Shown here: positions 1-8,966 of the stretch, piece after piece
Layout: the number at the start of each line of letters is the position of its first letter
Numbering within the stretch: the stretch's first letter is position 1
NCBI RefSeq assembly: GCF_001690655.1
Contig: NZ_LZHQ01000022.1
Coordinates: forward strand, 37,524-101,523
Source of the DNA: Gilliamella sp. Occ3-1
GTDB lineage: Bacteria > Pseudomonadota > Gammaproteobacteria > Enterobacterales > Orbaceae
Direction: 5' to 3'
DNA length: 64,000 nucleotides
The notes under the pieces: model-generated
What the model was told of the DNA's origin: nothing
Seen by the model: only the letters and a program-made list of their open reading frames with translations
Databases searched by the model: none
Program-made: the position numbers and the translations under genes

Positions 1-1
1 A

Positions 2-1138
2 TATATTCCTTTCATTTTGTTATTGCTTGCACTATTTACCGTTTCAGGAGGGATTTTAATTAAGAGCGATGTGCTTAGCACCCCCAAACTAAACGTTGGT
101 TTGCTTGCAATAGGTACACTGTTAGCGTCACTCATGGGCACTACTGGCGCAGCTATGTTAATGATTCGACCTGTAATTAGAGCTAATCGCAATCGTAAAT
201 ATGCCGTACATACCATTGTCTTTTTTATCTTTTTAGTAGCAAACATTGGCGGAGGCTTGACACCACTGGGCGATCCACCTTTATTTATTGGTTTTTTAAA
301 AGGTGTTAATTTTGGATGGACAATTAAACATATGTTGTTGCCAGTTTTGTTTAGTTCAATTTTGTTATTAGCAATTTATTATAAGATTGATTGCTACTAC
401 TTTCGTACGCAATATGGTGATTCGCTTACGTTAACTTCGGCTAAAAAAGCTAGCGCTATTAAGGTTTATGGTGTAAGCAATATCTTTTTATTGGCAATCA
501 TTATTGCCTGCGTGTTAATGTCTGGTATTTGGCATTCATCGGTTAATTTTACGGTTTTAGGAACACATATTGCTTTACAAAATTTAATTCGTGATATTAT
601 TTTTATCATGATTACCCTATTTTCTATATTAATTACCCCTAAACAAGTACGTGCCGGTAACGAATTTAATTGGGAGCCTATCATTGAAGTTGCTAAGCTG
701 TTTATCGGGATTTTTATTACTATCGTCCCTGTACTTGCTATTTTACGAGCAGGTAGCCATGGTGCATTAGCCCCAATTGTATCACTAGTAACAAATGAAC
801 ATGGACAACCGATTAATAGCATGTATTTTTGGCTATCAGGTCTACTATCAGGATTCTTAGATAATGCCCCCACTTATTTGGTCTTCTTTAATCTAGCTTC
901 GGGCGATGCCACTATTTTAATGAATATACTAGAAAAAACCTTACTCGCTATTTCAATGGGTTCGGTTTTTATGGGAGCTCTTAGCTACATAGGTAATGCA
1001 CCTAACCTTATGGTCAAAAGCATTGCAATTCAAAATAAAATTAACATGCCAAGCTTTTTTAGTTATATGAAGTGGTCTGTGTGTATTTTAATACCAGTGT
1101 TTATTATTGATAATTTGGTGTTTTTTGTGTTCTTTTAA
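2..1138 (+). CDS. Sodium:proton antiporter / citrate-transporter-like ion permease (5' end outside window)
   Basis: An integral inner-membrane ion transporter of the ArsB/NhaD/CitMHS superfamily, probably exchanging Na+ for protons; the substrate is not proven. The reading frame is open from base 2, with residues YIPFILLLLALF before the first possible TTG start at 17, so the true N-terminus lies upstream of the window. About 378 residues are visible. The paired half-repeats typical of the fold are present: GGGLTPLGDPPLFIGF early, and NAPTYLVFF plus GNAPNLMVKS late. There are about nine hydrophobic helices, and the protein ends in a hydrophobic FFVFF tail. Nothing follows it in an obvious operon. 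Family placement is good; the exact ion is inference. Confidence 0.8.
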   Translation, partial: YIPFILLLLALFTVSGGILIKSDVLSTPKLNVGLLAIGTLLASLMGTTGAAMLMIRPVIRANRNRKYAVHTIVFFIFLVANIGGGLTPLGDPPLFIGFLKGVNFGWTIKHMLLPVLFSSILLLAIYYKIDCYYFRTQYGDSLTLTSAKKASAIKVYGVSNIFLLAIIIACVLMSGIWHSSVNFTVLGTHIALQNLIRDIIFIMITLFSILITPKQVRAGNEFNWEPIIEVAKLFIGIFITIVPVLAILRAGSHGALAPIVSLVTNEHGQPINSMYFWLSGLLSGFLDNAPTYLVFFNLASGDATILMNILEKTLLAISMGSVFMGALSYIGNAPNLMVKSIAIQNKINMPSFFSYMKWSVCILIPVFIIDNLVFFVFF

Positions 1139-1331
1139 TTTAGACTGTTAACAAGCATAAATTAAAGTGATTCTGATACTGTAAAAACTCTGTTATGTTG
1201 TTTTTTACTTTAAGATAAAATATAACTAAATAGCAGCATTCTTCATTTCATATAAACTGTAAATTAATATTTATAAATTTTTAAAACTCTAGTAGTTAAT
1301 GTGCACATCATGTATTACTGTTTTTAGTCAT

Positions 1332-1362
1332 TTTACACTTTGTGTACAAATCTTGGTATAAT
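1332..1362 (+). promoter_or_regulatory. Sigma-70-type promoter for psd-mscM
   Basis: A perfect TATAAT (1357-1362) is preceded by TTTACA (1332-1337, spacer 19) or TTACAC (1333-1338, spacer 18). It lies 33 bases before the psd start codon, and no better candidate is seen in the 257-base gap. Seen by eye; transcription is inferred. Confidence 0.55.
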
Positions 1363-1395
1363 GAAATATTCCTAACATAATTTTGAGAGATATAT

Positions 1396-2244
1396 ATGTT
1401 AAATCAATTAAAAGCAATTATTCAGTACCTTCTTCCTAAACAGTTATTAACTGTTTTTTTGGGTTGGCTGGCAAAAAAACAATTGGGGAAAATTACTACA
1501 TGGATGATTATGGTTTTTTGTAAATTATATAAAGTGGATTTGAGTGAAGCAAAAATTAACGATTTAAAAGAGTTTAAAACCTTTAATGACTTTTTTGCTC
1601 GTGAATTAAACGAAGATGCACGCCCAATTGATACTACTGATAGTACAGTTGTTATGCCTGCTGATGGTGTAATTAGTCAGTTCGGTACTATTCAAGATAC
1701 ACAACTGCTACAGGCTAAAGGGCATTTTTATTCTTTAGAATCATTGCTTGCATGTCATTCAGATATGATCAAATATTTTAAAAATGGTTTATATGCAACC
1801 ATTTATTTATCACCTAAAGACTATCACCGTTTTCATATGCCTTGCGATGGTATTTTGCGTGAGATGATTTATGTACCTGGCTCACTGTTTTCAGTTAATA
1901 AGGCTACAACCGAAAGTATTCCTAATATTTTTGCTCGTAATGAACGTGTAATTTGTATGTTTGAAACCGAATTAGGTCCAATGGCACAAATTTTAGTTGG
2001 TGCAACCATTGTAGGTAGCATAGAAGTGCAATGGGAAGGCATTATTACCCCTCCGCGAGAAGGAATTATGAAACGATGGACTTATGCCAACGGTATAAAA
2101 TTAACTAAAGGGCAAGATATAGGTTGCTTTAAATTAGGTTCAACTGTAATTACGCTATTTGCGTCAAATTCAATTGAGTTTGATAATCAACTCAAAGTAG
2201 GTGAAGTTACGCGTGTAGGCCAAAAATTAGCTGATAGGATATAA
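1396..2244 (+). CDS. psd: Phosphatidylserine decarboxylase proenzyme
   Basis: Converts phosphatidylserine to phosphatidylethanolamine at the inner membrane, the last step in making the main phospholipid. It is a pyruvoyl enzyme that cleaves itself at an LGST motif, seen here at residues 247-250 ([11 protein letters not shown]). Cleavage before Ser249 would give a long beta chain and a short C-terminal alpha chain of about 34 residues. The 282 residues are somewhat shorter than the roughly 320 of E. coli Psd. GAGA just upstream of the ATG serves as a weak ribosome site. mscM starts four bases after the stop, the same psd-mscM order as in enterobacteria, so the two are probably cotranscribed. 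Confidence 0.95.
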   Translation: MLNQLKAIIQYLLPKQLLTVFLGWLAKKQLGKITTWMIMVFCKLYKVDLSEAKINDLKEFKTFNDFFARELNEDARPIDTTDSTVVMPADGVISQFGTIQDTQLLQAKGHFYSLESLLACHSDMIKYFKNGLYATIYLSPKDYHRFHMPCDGILREMIYVPGSLFSVNKATTESIPNIFARNERVICMFETELGPMAQILVGATIVGSIEVQWEGIITPPREGIMKRWTYANGIKLTKGQDIGCFKLGSTVITLFASNSIEFDNQLKVGEVTRVGQKLADRI

Positions 2245-2248
2245 CGTT

Positions 2249-4867
2249 ATGTGGACTCGTGGTGTCATGTGCTTTGTTGCTGTGTTGTTTTCTTCACTGA
2301 CCTTTGCCGAAGAAACCACGCCAATCATTAACAATGAGGATGATCTTTCGCTAGTTGTTCACCAGTTAAATGATAAAAATGATGAACTCAGACAAAATAT
2401 GGAGTTACAAAAAGCACATCTAACTAGTATTGTTAATGAACAGAACAATATTACTACACAAATTTCACATGTACAAAATACACTGGCAACCCTTGATGAA
2501 CAAGGGGAGTGGTTAAGTTTTTCGACCGCTTTGGGCGAAACCTTACGTCAACAATTATTGCGTTTGCCTGAGAAACCTAAATCACAAGCACTTGATGCCG
2601 AAATTGCCGAGGCAAAGGCTCAACAACTTAATTATAGTAATATTTTAACGTCTTTGGACGATTACCCAATGTTAACAAATTCACTTGACAGTGTCAAAGA
2701 AGCAACACAATATCGTCGTTTAATTCGGGAACAGAACGAATTACTTAAGACTCTTATTTCGGGAACTGACACTACCATTTTAGAGTTGACTAAATTAAAA
2801 ATTGCCAATAAGCAATTAACTAATGCGATCGACGAAGTAAACGATGCCGCACACAGATATTTTTTCTGGGTAGCAGATGTGAATCCAATATCGTTAAATT
2901 ATCCAATCGATTTAGCTAAAGATGTTGTTTATATGGTTTTTTCTGTTGATACAATTTCGCAACTTTATAATGCTAGCGTTGAAGTACTTAGTTCTCCAAA
3001 AACGTTATTTTTAATTATTTTATCGTTGCTGTTCGTGTTTGCACACTTTAAAATGCGTGCTAAATATAATACTTTTTTAAACAAATCAGCTAGCCGTGTG
3101 GGAAAAATAACACAAGATAGCTATTCTTTAACATTAAAAGTAATTATATTTTCATTAATAATGGCCTTACCTATACCAATTTTGTGGGCGGTATTTGGCT
3201 ATGCTTTACAGATTAATTCAGATTATCCTGTCGCATTTGCCTTAGGTTATGGCGTGAATGCAGCAGCGCCTATTTTGTGGGTATTTATTATTTCAGCCCA
3301 TTTTGCATCATCCAATGGGCTGTTTATTACCCATTTTGGTTGGTCAGAACGTAGTGTACGCTCGGCAATGAAATATTATCAACTTTCAATTTGGCTTGTA
3401 ATTCCACTAGTAATGATAGTGATGAGTTTTGATCAATATAATAATCACCAATTTGCAGCCACAATTGGTCGAACGTCGTTTATTTTTCTTTGCTTTGCTT
3501 TGGTGTTTATGACTAACTCTATCCATCGTGCTGAAGTTCCTCTTTATATTGATAAAAAAGGAGCAGGCGATAATTTATTAAGCCATATTTTGTGGTTTAT
3601 TTTATTAAGTGCACCATGGCTAGCTATCATTGCGGCTTGTTTAGGTTATCTTTCGACAGCTCAAGTACTATTAGGGCGTCTTGAAGCTTCTGTCATTATT
3701 TGGTTTGCTCTGTTAGTTATTTATTTTATGATTCGCCGTTGGATGTGGATCCAAAAACGCCGTATTGAATTTGAACGAACCAAGCAACGTCGCTTAGAGC
3801 GTATGCAACGAGCCAAATCACATGAAGATGATCTCAATTCACTTAACGAAAGTGTTGATGAACCTGTTATTGATTTAGATGTCATTAGTGCTCAATCATT
3901 ACATTTAGTCAGATCGATTATTATGATGATTGCGCTAATTAGTATGATTTTGCTATGGTCTGAACTGCATTCGGCCTTTGCTTTTATGAATAATATTAAA
4001 CTTTGGGGAACCAGTGCCATTGTTAATGGAACCGAAATCGAACAATACATCACCCTTGGCGCAGTATGTATTGCAATTTTAGTGATGACAATTACCATAC
4101 AGTTGGTCAAAAATTTGCCCTCTTTGTTGGAGTTAGGCATTTTGCAACATTTAGATTTAGCACCGGGAACGGGGTATGCTATTTCCACAGTTTCAAAATA
4201 TATTACTTTGATGATAGGCTGTATGATTGCGTTTTCGTTTATTGGTATTGACTGGTCTAAAATTCAATGGTTAATTGCCGCATTAGGTGTAGGGTTAGGT
4301 TTTGGTTTACAAGAGATCTTTGCTAATTTTATCTCTGGCTTAATCATTTTATTCGAAAAACCTGTGCGTATTGGCGATACGGTGACAATTCGCGATTTGA
4401 CAGGTAATATCACCAAAATTAATACTCGCGCAATTACCATCGTCGATTGGGATCGTAAAGAAATTGTGATGCCCAATAAAGCTTTCATTACCGAACAATT
4501 GGTGAACTGGTCGTTATCAGATTCGATCACTCGGATTGTATTAACCATTCCTGCAACTATCGATGCTGATAGTGATTTGGTTATCAAACTTTTACAACAA
4601 GCCTCAGACGAATGTGAATATGTGCTTAACGATCCTGAACCACAAGTATTTTTAGTAGATATCCAAGAAGGCATTCAGTTGTTTGAATTACGTGTTTTTG
4701 CTGCTGAAATGGGACACCGAATGTTACTGCGAAGCGCTATACATAAATTGATACTTGAAGCTTATCGTAAACATCATTTAATGCTACCATTCCCACCATT
4801 GCAAACCAATTTAGAAGCATTGGGACGCAAGAGTGGGCGTCGCAGTTATACCATCGGTACACTTTAA
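2249..4867 (+). CDS. mscM: Miniconductance mechanosensitive channel MscM/YjeP, short form
   Basis: A large MscS-superfamily channel that opens under membrane tension to release solutes. A signal peptide (about residues 1-20, ending SLTFA) precedes a helical, coiled-coil periplasmic region (about 25-210). A run of membrane helices (about 250-660) follows, then the MscS core, recognisable by GVGLGFGLQEIFANFISG and FEKPVRIGDTV, and a cytoplasmic beta/alpha vestibule. At 872 residues it is well below the roughly 1,100 of E. coli MscM, and most of the difference is in the N-terminal periplasmic domain. It sits directly behind psd as in E. coli. Its stop overlaps the end of the convergent dedA gene by four bases. 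MscK is the alternative name; the psd linkage favours MscM. Confidence 0.9.
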   Translation: MWTRGVMCFVAVLFSSLTFAEETTPIINNEDDLSLVVHQLNDKNDELRQNMELQKAHLTSIVNEQNNITTQISHVQNTLATLDEQGEWLSFSTALGETLRQQLLRLPEKPKSQALDAEIAEAKAQQLNYSNILTSLDDYPMLTNSLDSVKEATQYRRLIREQNELLKTLISGTDTTILELTKLKIANKQLTNAIDEVNDAAHRYFFWVADVNPISLNYPIDLAKDVVYMVFSVDTISQLYNASVEVLSSPKTLFLIILSLLFVFAHFKMRAKYNTFLNKSASRVGKITQDSYSLTLKVIIFSLIMALPIPILWAVFGYALQINSDYPVAFALGYGVNAAAPILWVFIISAHFASSNGLFITHFGWSERSVRSAMKYYQLSIWLVIPLVMIVMSFDQYNNHQFAATIGRTSFIFLCFALVFMTNSIHRAEVPLYIDKKGAGDNLLSHILWFILLSAPWLAIIAACLGYLSTAQVLLGRLEASVIIWFALLVIYFMIRRWMWIQKRRIEFERTKQRRLERMQRAKSHEDDLNSLNESVDEPVIDLDVISAQSLHLVRSIIMMIALISMILLWSELHSAFAFMNNIKLWGTSAIVNGTEIEQYITLGAVCIAILVMTITIQLVKNLPSLLELGILQHLDLAPGTGYAISTVSKYITLMIGCMIAFSFIGIDWSKIQWLIAALGVGLGFGLQEIFANFISGLIILFEKPVRIGDTVTIRDLTGNITKINTRAITIVDWDRKEIVMPNKAFITEQLVNWSLSDSITRIVLTIPATIDADSDLVIKLLQQASDECEYVLNDPEPQVFLVDIQEGIQLFELRVFAAEMGHRMLLRSAIHKLILEAYRKHHLMLPFPPLQTNLEALGRKSGRRSYTIGTL

Positions 4868-5394
4868 CCAAAAAGAGTTTCTAACCAAGGCACGGCAAAT
4901 GCTCCTGGCGCAAGCAATACAAAAGCCCAAACTGGTGCTGAAGCAATGTTTGCTAGGTTAAATTTGGTGGTTGGCATATGCATTGTGCCAGCAATTAAAG
5001 GGACTATGGCTCGTAGTGGTCCAAAAAATCGACCTATAAATACCCCTAACGTTCCATAACGCTGAAAGAATTGCTCAGCACGATAAACTAATTTAGGGTG
5101 CTTATTAAGTGGCCATGAGGCAATAACTTGTTGATGATAGTGTTTACCCAACCAATAAGACAGTAAATCCCCAAAAACAGCACCTGCCGAAGCGGCAATT
5201 AATACGGGTACAAATGATATTGCTCCTCCACCGATTAAAGCCCCTGCCCCTAATAAAATAGCCGTTGCAGGCACTAAAAGCGAGATAATTGCCAATGATT
5301 CACCAAATGCCAATAAAAATATAATGGGTAATGCCCAAACTTGATGGTGCTCAATAAACTGCATGATAGTCTGTGTGATTTCTTGTAATGACAT
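4864..5394 (-). CDS. DedA-family membrane protein (YohD/YabI-like)
   Basis: A small inner-membrane protein of the DedA/SNARE-associated (VTT) superfamily. Members act in membrane homeostasis, proton-motive force and lipid carrier recycling. The family motif is clear: GVFIGRFFGPLRAIVPLIAG, with the conserved R, G and P, lies in the C-terminal half. An earlier FGESLAIISLLVP loop and GAVFGDLLSYWLGK match the conserved acidic loop. Its 176 residues with about four or five hydrophobic segments fit the short YohD type. The 3' end overlaps mscM by four bases in convergent orientation, so the two may share transcription termination. Which E. coli DedA paralogue it corresponds to cannot be decided by eye. 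Confidence 0.87.
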   Translation of the reverse strand: MSLQEITQTIMQFIEHHQVWALPIIFLLAFGESLAIISLLVPATAILLGAGALIGGGAISFVPVLIAASAGAVFGDLLSYWLGKHYHQQVIASWPLNKHPKLVYRAEQFFQRYGTLGVFIGRFFGPLRAIVPLIAGTMHMPTTKFNLANIASAPVWAFVLLAPGAFAVPWLETLFG

Positions 5395-5577
5395 AGAGTT
5401 AGTTTATGAATTATCAATTGCTTATGATGAACTATTTTATCATAATATTGCTTATTAAGTGCTGAGCACGCTATCTATTGATAAAATATTACACTACGTT
5501 AACATTTTAGAATTATTAATGGTTGATCTTGTGCTGATAGCAGTCTTAATTATAACCAAATTAGCAAGAGGCAATTA

Positions 5578-6384
5578 ATGGCGATCGGTGTTAAATCAAT
5601 TCCAGTACGTAAATTTAAAAACAGTAAGTTACAACATTTTCAACCTGATATGTTAGCTATCGAAAAGCCAGTTGCTTTAATTTATAACGGAATTTCACAT
5701 GTAGTGATGATGGCAACACCAAAAGATTTGGATTATTTTGCCATTGGTTTTTCGTTAACGGAAAATATTATTCATTCGGTTAATGATATTTATGGCATTG
5801 ATATTATTGATACTCCCAAAGGCATAGAAGTACAGATCGAACTTTCGTCACGACGCTTTAGCGAGCTGAAAGAAAAACGACGTAATTTAACTGGGCGAAC
5901 AGGATGCGGTATTTGTGGTACTGAGCAGATAGAGCAAGTCTGCCAAGATATTCCTACTTTACCATTAATAAGCCAGATTGATTTAGCAGATTTTAGTGAC
6001 AGCTTAAGCTATTTATCGCATGTTCAACAAGTTGGTAAACAAACTGGTTGCACGCACGCAGCTGTATGGCTAGATTTGAAAGGACAATTTATGGTAGGGT
6101 TTGAAGATATCGGCCGGCATGTCGCATTAGATAAACTGCTTGGTTTTAGAGCAATGCAATTGCCTAATAATCCTAGCTATCAACATGGTGTGGTATTGGT
6201 TTCAAGCCGCGCCAGCTACGAAATGGTGCAAAAAACGGCCAAGTGTGGTGTAAAATTTTTGTTAGCGGTTTCGGCAGCAACCTCAATGGCCGTTGATTTG
6301 GCAAAACAGTGCCATTTAACTTTATTGGGTTTTTTTAGAGGCGATAAAGGCGTGATCTATTCTGGCGATGATCGTCTTATCTAA
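5578..6384 (+). CDS. fdhD: Formate dehydrogenase sulfurtransferase FdhD
   Basis: Carries sulfur from the cysteine desulfurase IscS to the molybdenum cofactor, which formate dehydrogenases need for activity. The catalytic CxxC pair is visible at Cys110 and Cys113 (RTGCGICGTEQ), close to the Cys121/Cys124 of E. coli FdhD. The C-terminal FEDIGRHVALDKLLG and VSSRASYEMVQK blocks are also typical. Length (268 residues) is normal. The ATG follows GCAAGAGGCAATTA, a usable ribosome site. No formate dehydrogenase is in the window, but the modABC-modE-modF locus at 19.6-24.3 kb fits the same molybdoenzyme programme. Confidence 0.95.
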   Translation: MAIGVKSIPVRKFKNSKLQHFQPDMLAIEKPVALIYNGISHVVMMATPKDLDYFAIGFSLTENIIHSVNDIYGIDIIDTPKGIEVQIELSSRRFSELKEKRRNLTGRTGCGICGTEQIEQVCQDIPTLPLISQIDLADFSDSLSYLSHVQQVGKQTGCTHAAVWLDLKGQFMVGFEDIGRHVALDKLLGFRAMQLPNNPSYQHGVVLVSSRASYEMVQKTAKCGVKFLLAVSAATSMAVDLAKQCHLTLLGFFRGDKGVIYSGDDRLI

Positions 6385-6592
6385 AAAAATCTTTTGTATT
6401 TTTCATTTATGGTGATTAAATTAATCTAAATTTAATATATTGAATAATAAAAATAAAAAAGAAATTTTTCTAATTCATTCTAAGATATATCAATTCGCAT
6501 CTTCCTTTATGAAACGAAGATCATCATAATATATGCCGAAAACAAAAATTATTTTGTTTTTTAATTATTTTATGGGATTTTTACCCAATTAA

Positions 6593-6649
6593 GCTAAGCA
6601 ATAGGTTATCGTTGTTTTATTATATTCACCTATTTTACTTTAGCTTAGC
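6593..6649 (+). promoter_or_regulatory. Nested inverted repeat upstream of xapA
   Basis: The 292-base gap 6385-6676 holds two nested inverted repeats. GCTAAGC (6593-6599) pairs with GCTTAGC (6643-6649). AATAGGT (6600-6606) pairs with ACCTATT (6628-6634), with an eight-base bulge on the right side. It ends 27 bases before the xapA start, so it could be a leader hairpin or an operator. It matches no riboswitch class I recognise. Nothing else was identified in the gap apart from the ribosome site GAAAGGA just before the ATG. Confidence 0.35.
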
Positions 6650-6676
6650 ATTAATTTTTTTTGAAAGGATACTATC

Positions 6677-7495
6677 ATGCATCAGACTTTAGACATTCAA
6701 CAAACCGTTAATTTTATTCAGAAACATACAAACAAAAAACCAACAATTGGAATTATTCTTGGTTCAGGTTTAGGACCTTTTGCCGACACTCTTGAAGATG
6801 CTGTTCATATTCCCTATGACACAATTCCACATTTTGCCAAATCAGCAGCCGTTGGCCACGCAAATGAATTAGTCATTGGCCAATGCGGAGACAAAACAGT
6901 TGTGGCAATGAAAGGACGCTTTCACTATTACGAAGGTTTTTCGTTAGATCAAGTTACTTTCCCTGTTCGTGTGATGAAGATGCTTGGTGTTGAAAAATTA
7001 ATTATCACTAATGCATGTGGTGCAGTCAATACGAGTTTTAAACCAGGCGATTTAATGTTGATCACCGATCACATTAATCTTACTGCCAACAGTCCTCTTA
7101 TTGGACCAAATAACCCTGATTTAGGTGTGCGCTTTTTAGATGTAAGTGAGGTTTATAATAAGCAATTGCGTTCAACAGTAATTGATGTAGCCAAAGAACT
7201 TAATATTACCTTACAACAAGGTGTCTATGCTTGGTGGACAGGTCCAACTTATGAAACACCTGCCGAAATTAGAATGATTCGTGTTTTAGGTGCCGATGCA
7301 GTTGGTATGTCAACTGTACCCGAGGCAATTATCGCACACCATTCAGGCATTAAAACCATTGGAATTTCGTGTTTAACTAATATGGCTTGCGGAATTTTAG
7401 ATCAACCATTAGGACACGAAGAAGTTATAGAGACAGCAGAACGCGTTAAATCAACTTTTTTACAACTAATAACAAAAACGATTGCACGTTTCTAA
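6677..7495 (+). CDS. xapA: Purine nucleoside phosphorylase (PNP-II / xanthosine phosphorylase type)
   Basis: Phosphorolyses purine nucleosides (inosine, guanosine, possibly xanthosine) to the free base and ribose-1-phosphate for salvage. It is the trimeric class of PNP. The phosphate loop GIILGSGLGPFA, the GRFHYYEG motif, ITNACGAVN and the base-binding ISCLTNMACG with its Asn are all present, with WTGPTYETPAE in between. Length (272) is close to XapA (277). The gene starts after GAAAGGA at good spacing. The next gene is a nucleoside permease, which mirrors the E. coli xapA-xapB pair and supports the name. Base specificity cannot be proven from sequence; punA is the alternative label. Confidence 0.88.
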   Translation: MHQTLDIQQTVNFIQKHTNKKPTIGIILGSGLGPFADTLEDAVHIPYDTIPHFAKSAAVGHANELVIGQCGDKTVVAMKGRFHYYEGFSLDQVTFPVRVMKMLGVEKLIITNACGAVNTSFKPGDLMLITDHINLTANSPLIGPNNPDLGVRFLDVSEVYNKQLRSTVIDVAKELNITLQQGVYAWWTGPTYETPAEIRMIRVLGADAVGMSTVPEAIIAHHSGIKTIGISCLTNMACGILDQPLGHEEVIETAERVKSTFLQLITKTIARF

Positions 7496-7553
7496 CCAAT
7501 ACTTTTTATTGGTAATTTTCTATAAAAAGTTCACTTTATTTTAGGAATAAACA

Positions 7554-8792
7554 ATGAACATAAAGAATAGATTGAAAATAATGATGTTTTTCCAATATCT
7601 AATTTGGGGAAGCTGGTTAGCCACTTTTGGTGCTTATCTATTTAATACTTTACACTTTTCTGGTGTTGAAGTATCTATGATTTTTAGTACCAAAGGTTTA
7701 GCGGCATTAATTACACCATTTATTATTGGTATTATTGCCGATAAATTTTTACAGGCTAAATATCTATATATGCTTTGTCATTCTGTTTGTGCTATTGCGC
7801 TTTTTTATGCTGCATCAGTTAATAATTCAGCTATTTTATTTTGGGTAATGTTAGGCAATGCGTTAGCTTTTATGCCAACTATTGCATTATCTAATTCTAT
7901 TAGCTACCACTGTTTGGCTCAACATAACTTAGATTCGGTAACCGTTTTCCCTAAAATACGAGTATTTGGTACTGTTGGTTTTATCATTGCAATGTGGACA
8001 ATTAGTTTATGCAAATTCGAGTTGAGTAATGCTCAGCTCTATGTTGCCTGCGCAGCATCCGTTGTACTTGTTGTTTATAGTACAACATTACCAAATATTA
8101 CTGTATCTAAAAGTCAAAAACAGTCTTGGGTTTCTTATTTAGGATTGGATGCTTTTGTGTTATTCAAAAAGCCCATTATGGCTGTTTTTTTTCTTTTTGC
8201 TATGTTACTTGGTGCGATACTACAAATCACTAATACTTTTGGTGGCGCTTTTTTACATGATTTTGGTAAAGTCTCAGAATTTAAAGATAGCTTAATTGTA
8301 CAATACCCTGCTATTTTATTATCAGTTTCACAAATGGCTGAAGTCGCATTTATTTTGACCATCCCATTTTTCCTCAAAAAATTTGGTATTAAAAAAGTCA
8401 TAATGATAAGCTTGATTGCTTGGACTTTACGATTTGGTTTATTTGCATTTGGTGATCCAACACCTTTTGGTTTTGTGCTATTAATGCTTTCAATGATCGT
8501 TTACGGCTGTGCATTTGACTTTTTTAATATTTCAGGCTCTATTTTCATTGAAAAAGAAGTCAGTTCAAATATTCGAGCCAGTGCTCAAGGACTGTTTATG
8601 ACCATGGTTAATGGTATTGGCGCTTATTTTGGCTCGATTTTAAGTGGTTATGTTGTTGACATGTGTACACATGATGGTCTTAAAGATTGGCAAACAATTT
8701 GGCTAATTTTTGCTACATATGCACTTGTGTTAGGTATTGTTTTTTATTATTCATTTAATTATGACCATACTAAAAGTAAGTGTGCTGCATAA
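7554..8792 (+). CDS. xapB: Nucleoside:proton symporter of the NupG/XapB family
   Basis: A 12-helix major-facilitator permease of the nucleoside:H+ symporter family that would import the substrates of the adjacent phosphorylase. It opens MMFFQYLIWGSWLATFGAYL, a block typical of NupG and XapB, and the family loop SAQGLFMTMVNGIGAYFGS is near the C-terminus. Length (412) is close to E. coli XapB and NupG (418). It begins 58 bases after xapA behind AGGAATAAACA. A hairpin terminator follows, so xapA-xapB reads as a two-gene operon. nupG is an equally fair name on sequence alone; xapB rests on the neighbour. Confidence 0.87.
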   Translation: MNIKNRLKIMMFFQYLIWGSWLATFGAYLFNTLHFSGVEVSMIFSTKGLAALITPFIIGIIADKFLQAKYLYMLCHSVCAIALFYAASVNNSAILFWVMLGNALAFMPTIALSNSISYHCLAQHNLDSVTVFPKIRVFGTVGFIIAMWTISLCKFELSNAQLYVACAASVVLVVYSTTLPNITVSKSQKQSWVSYLGLDAFVLFKKPIMAVFFLFAMLLGAILQITNTFGGAFLHDFGKVSEFKDSLIVQYPAILLSVSQMAEVAFILTIPFFLKKFGIKKVIMISLIAWTLRFGLFAFGDPTPFGFVLLMLSMIVYGCAFDFFNISGSIFIEKEVSSNIRASAQGLFMTMVNGIGAYFGSILSGYVVDMCTHDGLKDWQTIWLIFATYALVLGIVFYYSFNYDHTKSKCAA

Positions 8793-8860
8793 TCACTTAT
8801 CCGTTTAGATTAATAGATATTTGAAATATTAATTATCATTGTAATTTGATTAATTTATTA

Positions 8861-8908
8861 AAAAGACACCGGGAGATGAATTGTATGATCCTTCATCTGA
8901 TGTCTTTT
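8861..8908 (+). terminator. Hairpin terminator after xapB
   Basis: AAAAGACA (8861-8868) pairs with TGTCTTTT (8901-8908), and AGATGAA (8874-8880) pairs with TTCATCT (8892-8898) inside it. The arms end in A and T runs, so it may work in both directions. It lies 69 bases after the xapB stop. Confidence 0.65.
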
Positions 8909-8966
8909 ATTGTGTTTTTTAGCCGACAATTATCGGCAATGTTGTTTTTTGTTACGAGATTTAGAT

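Noticed and set aside
466..873. 135-codon open frame antisense to the antiporter
   Set aside because: It mirrors the codons of the membrane protein on the other strand, has no ribosome site and no recognisable product.
4264..4674. 136-codon open frame antisense to mscM
   Set aside because: It is a shadow of the conserved MscS core, with low-complexity composition and no start signal.
6593..6649. Purine riboswitch before xapA
   Set aside because: The three-way junction and conserved loops of that class are not present; only a nested hairpin is visible.
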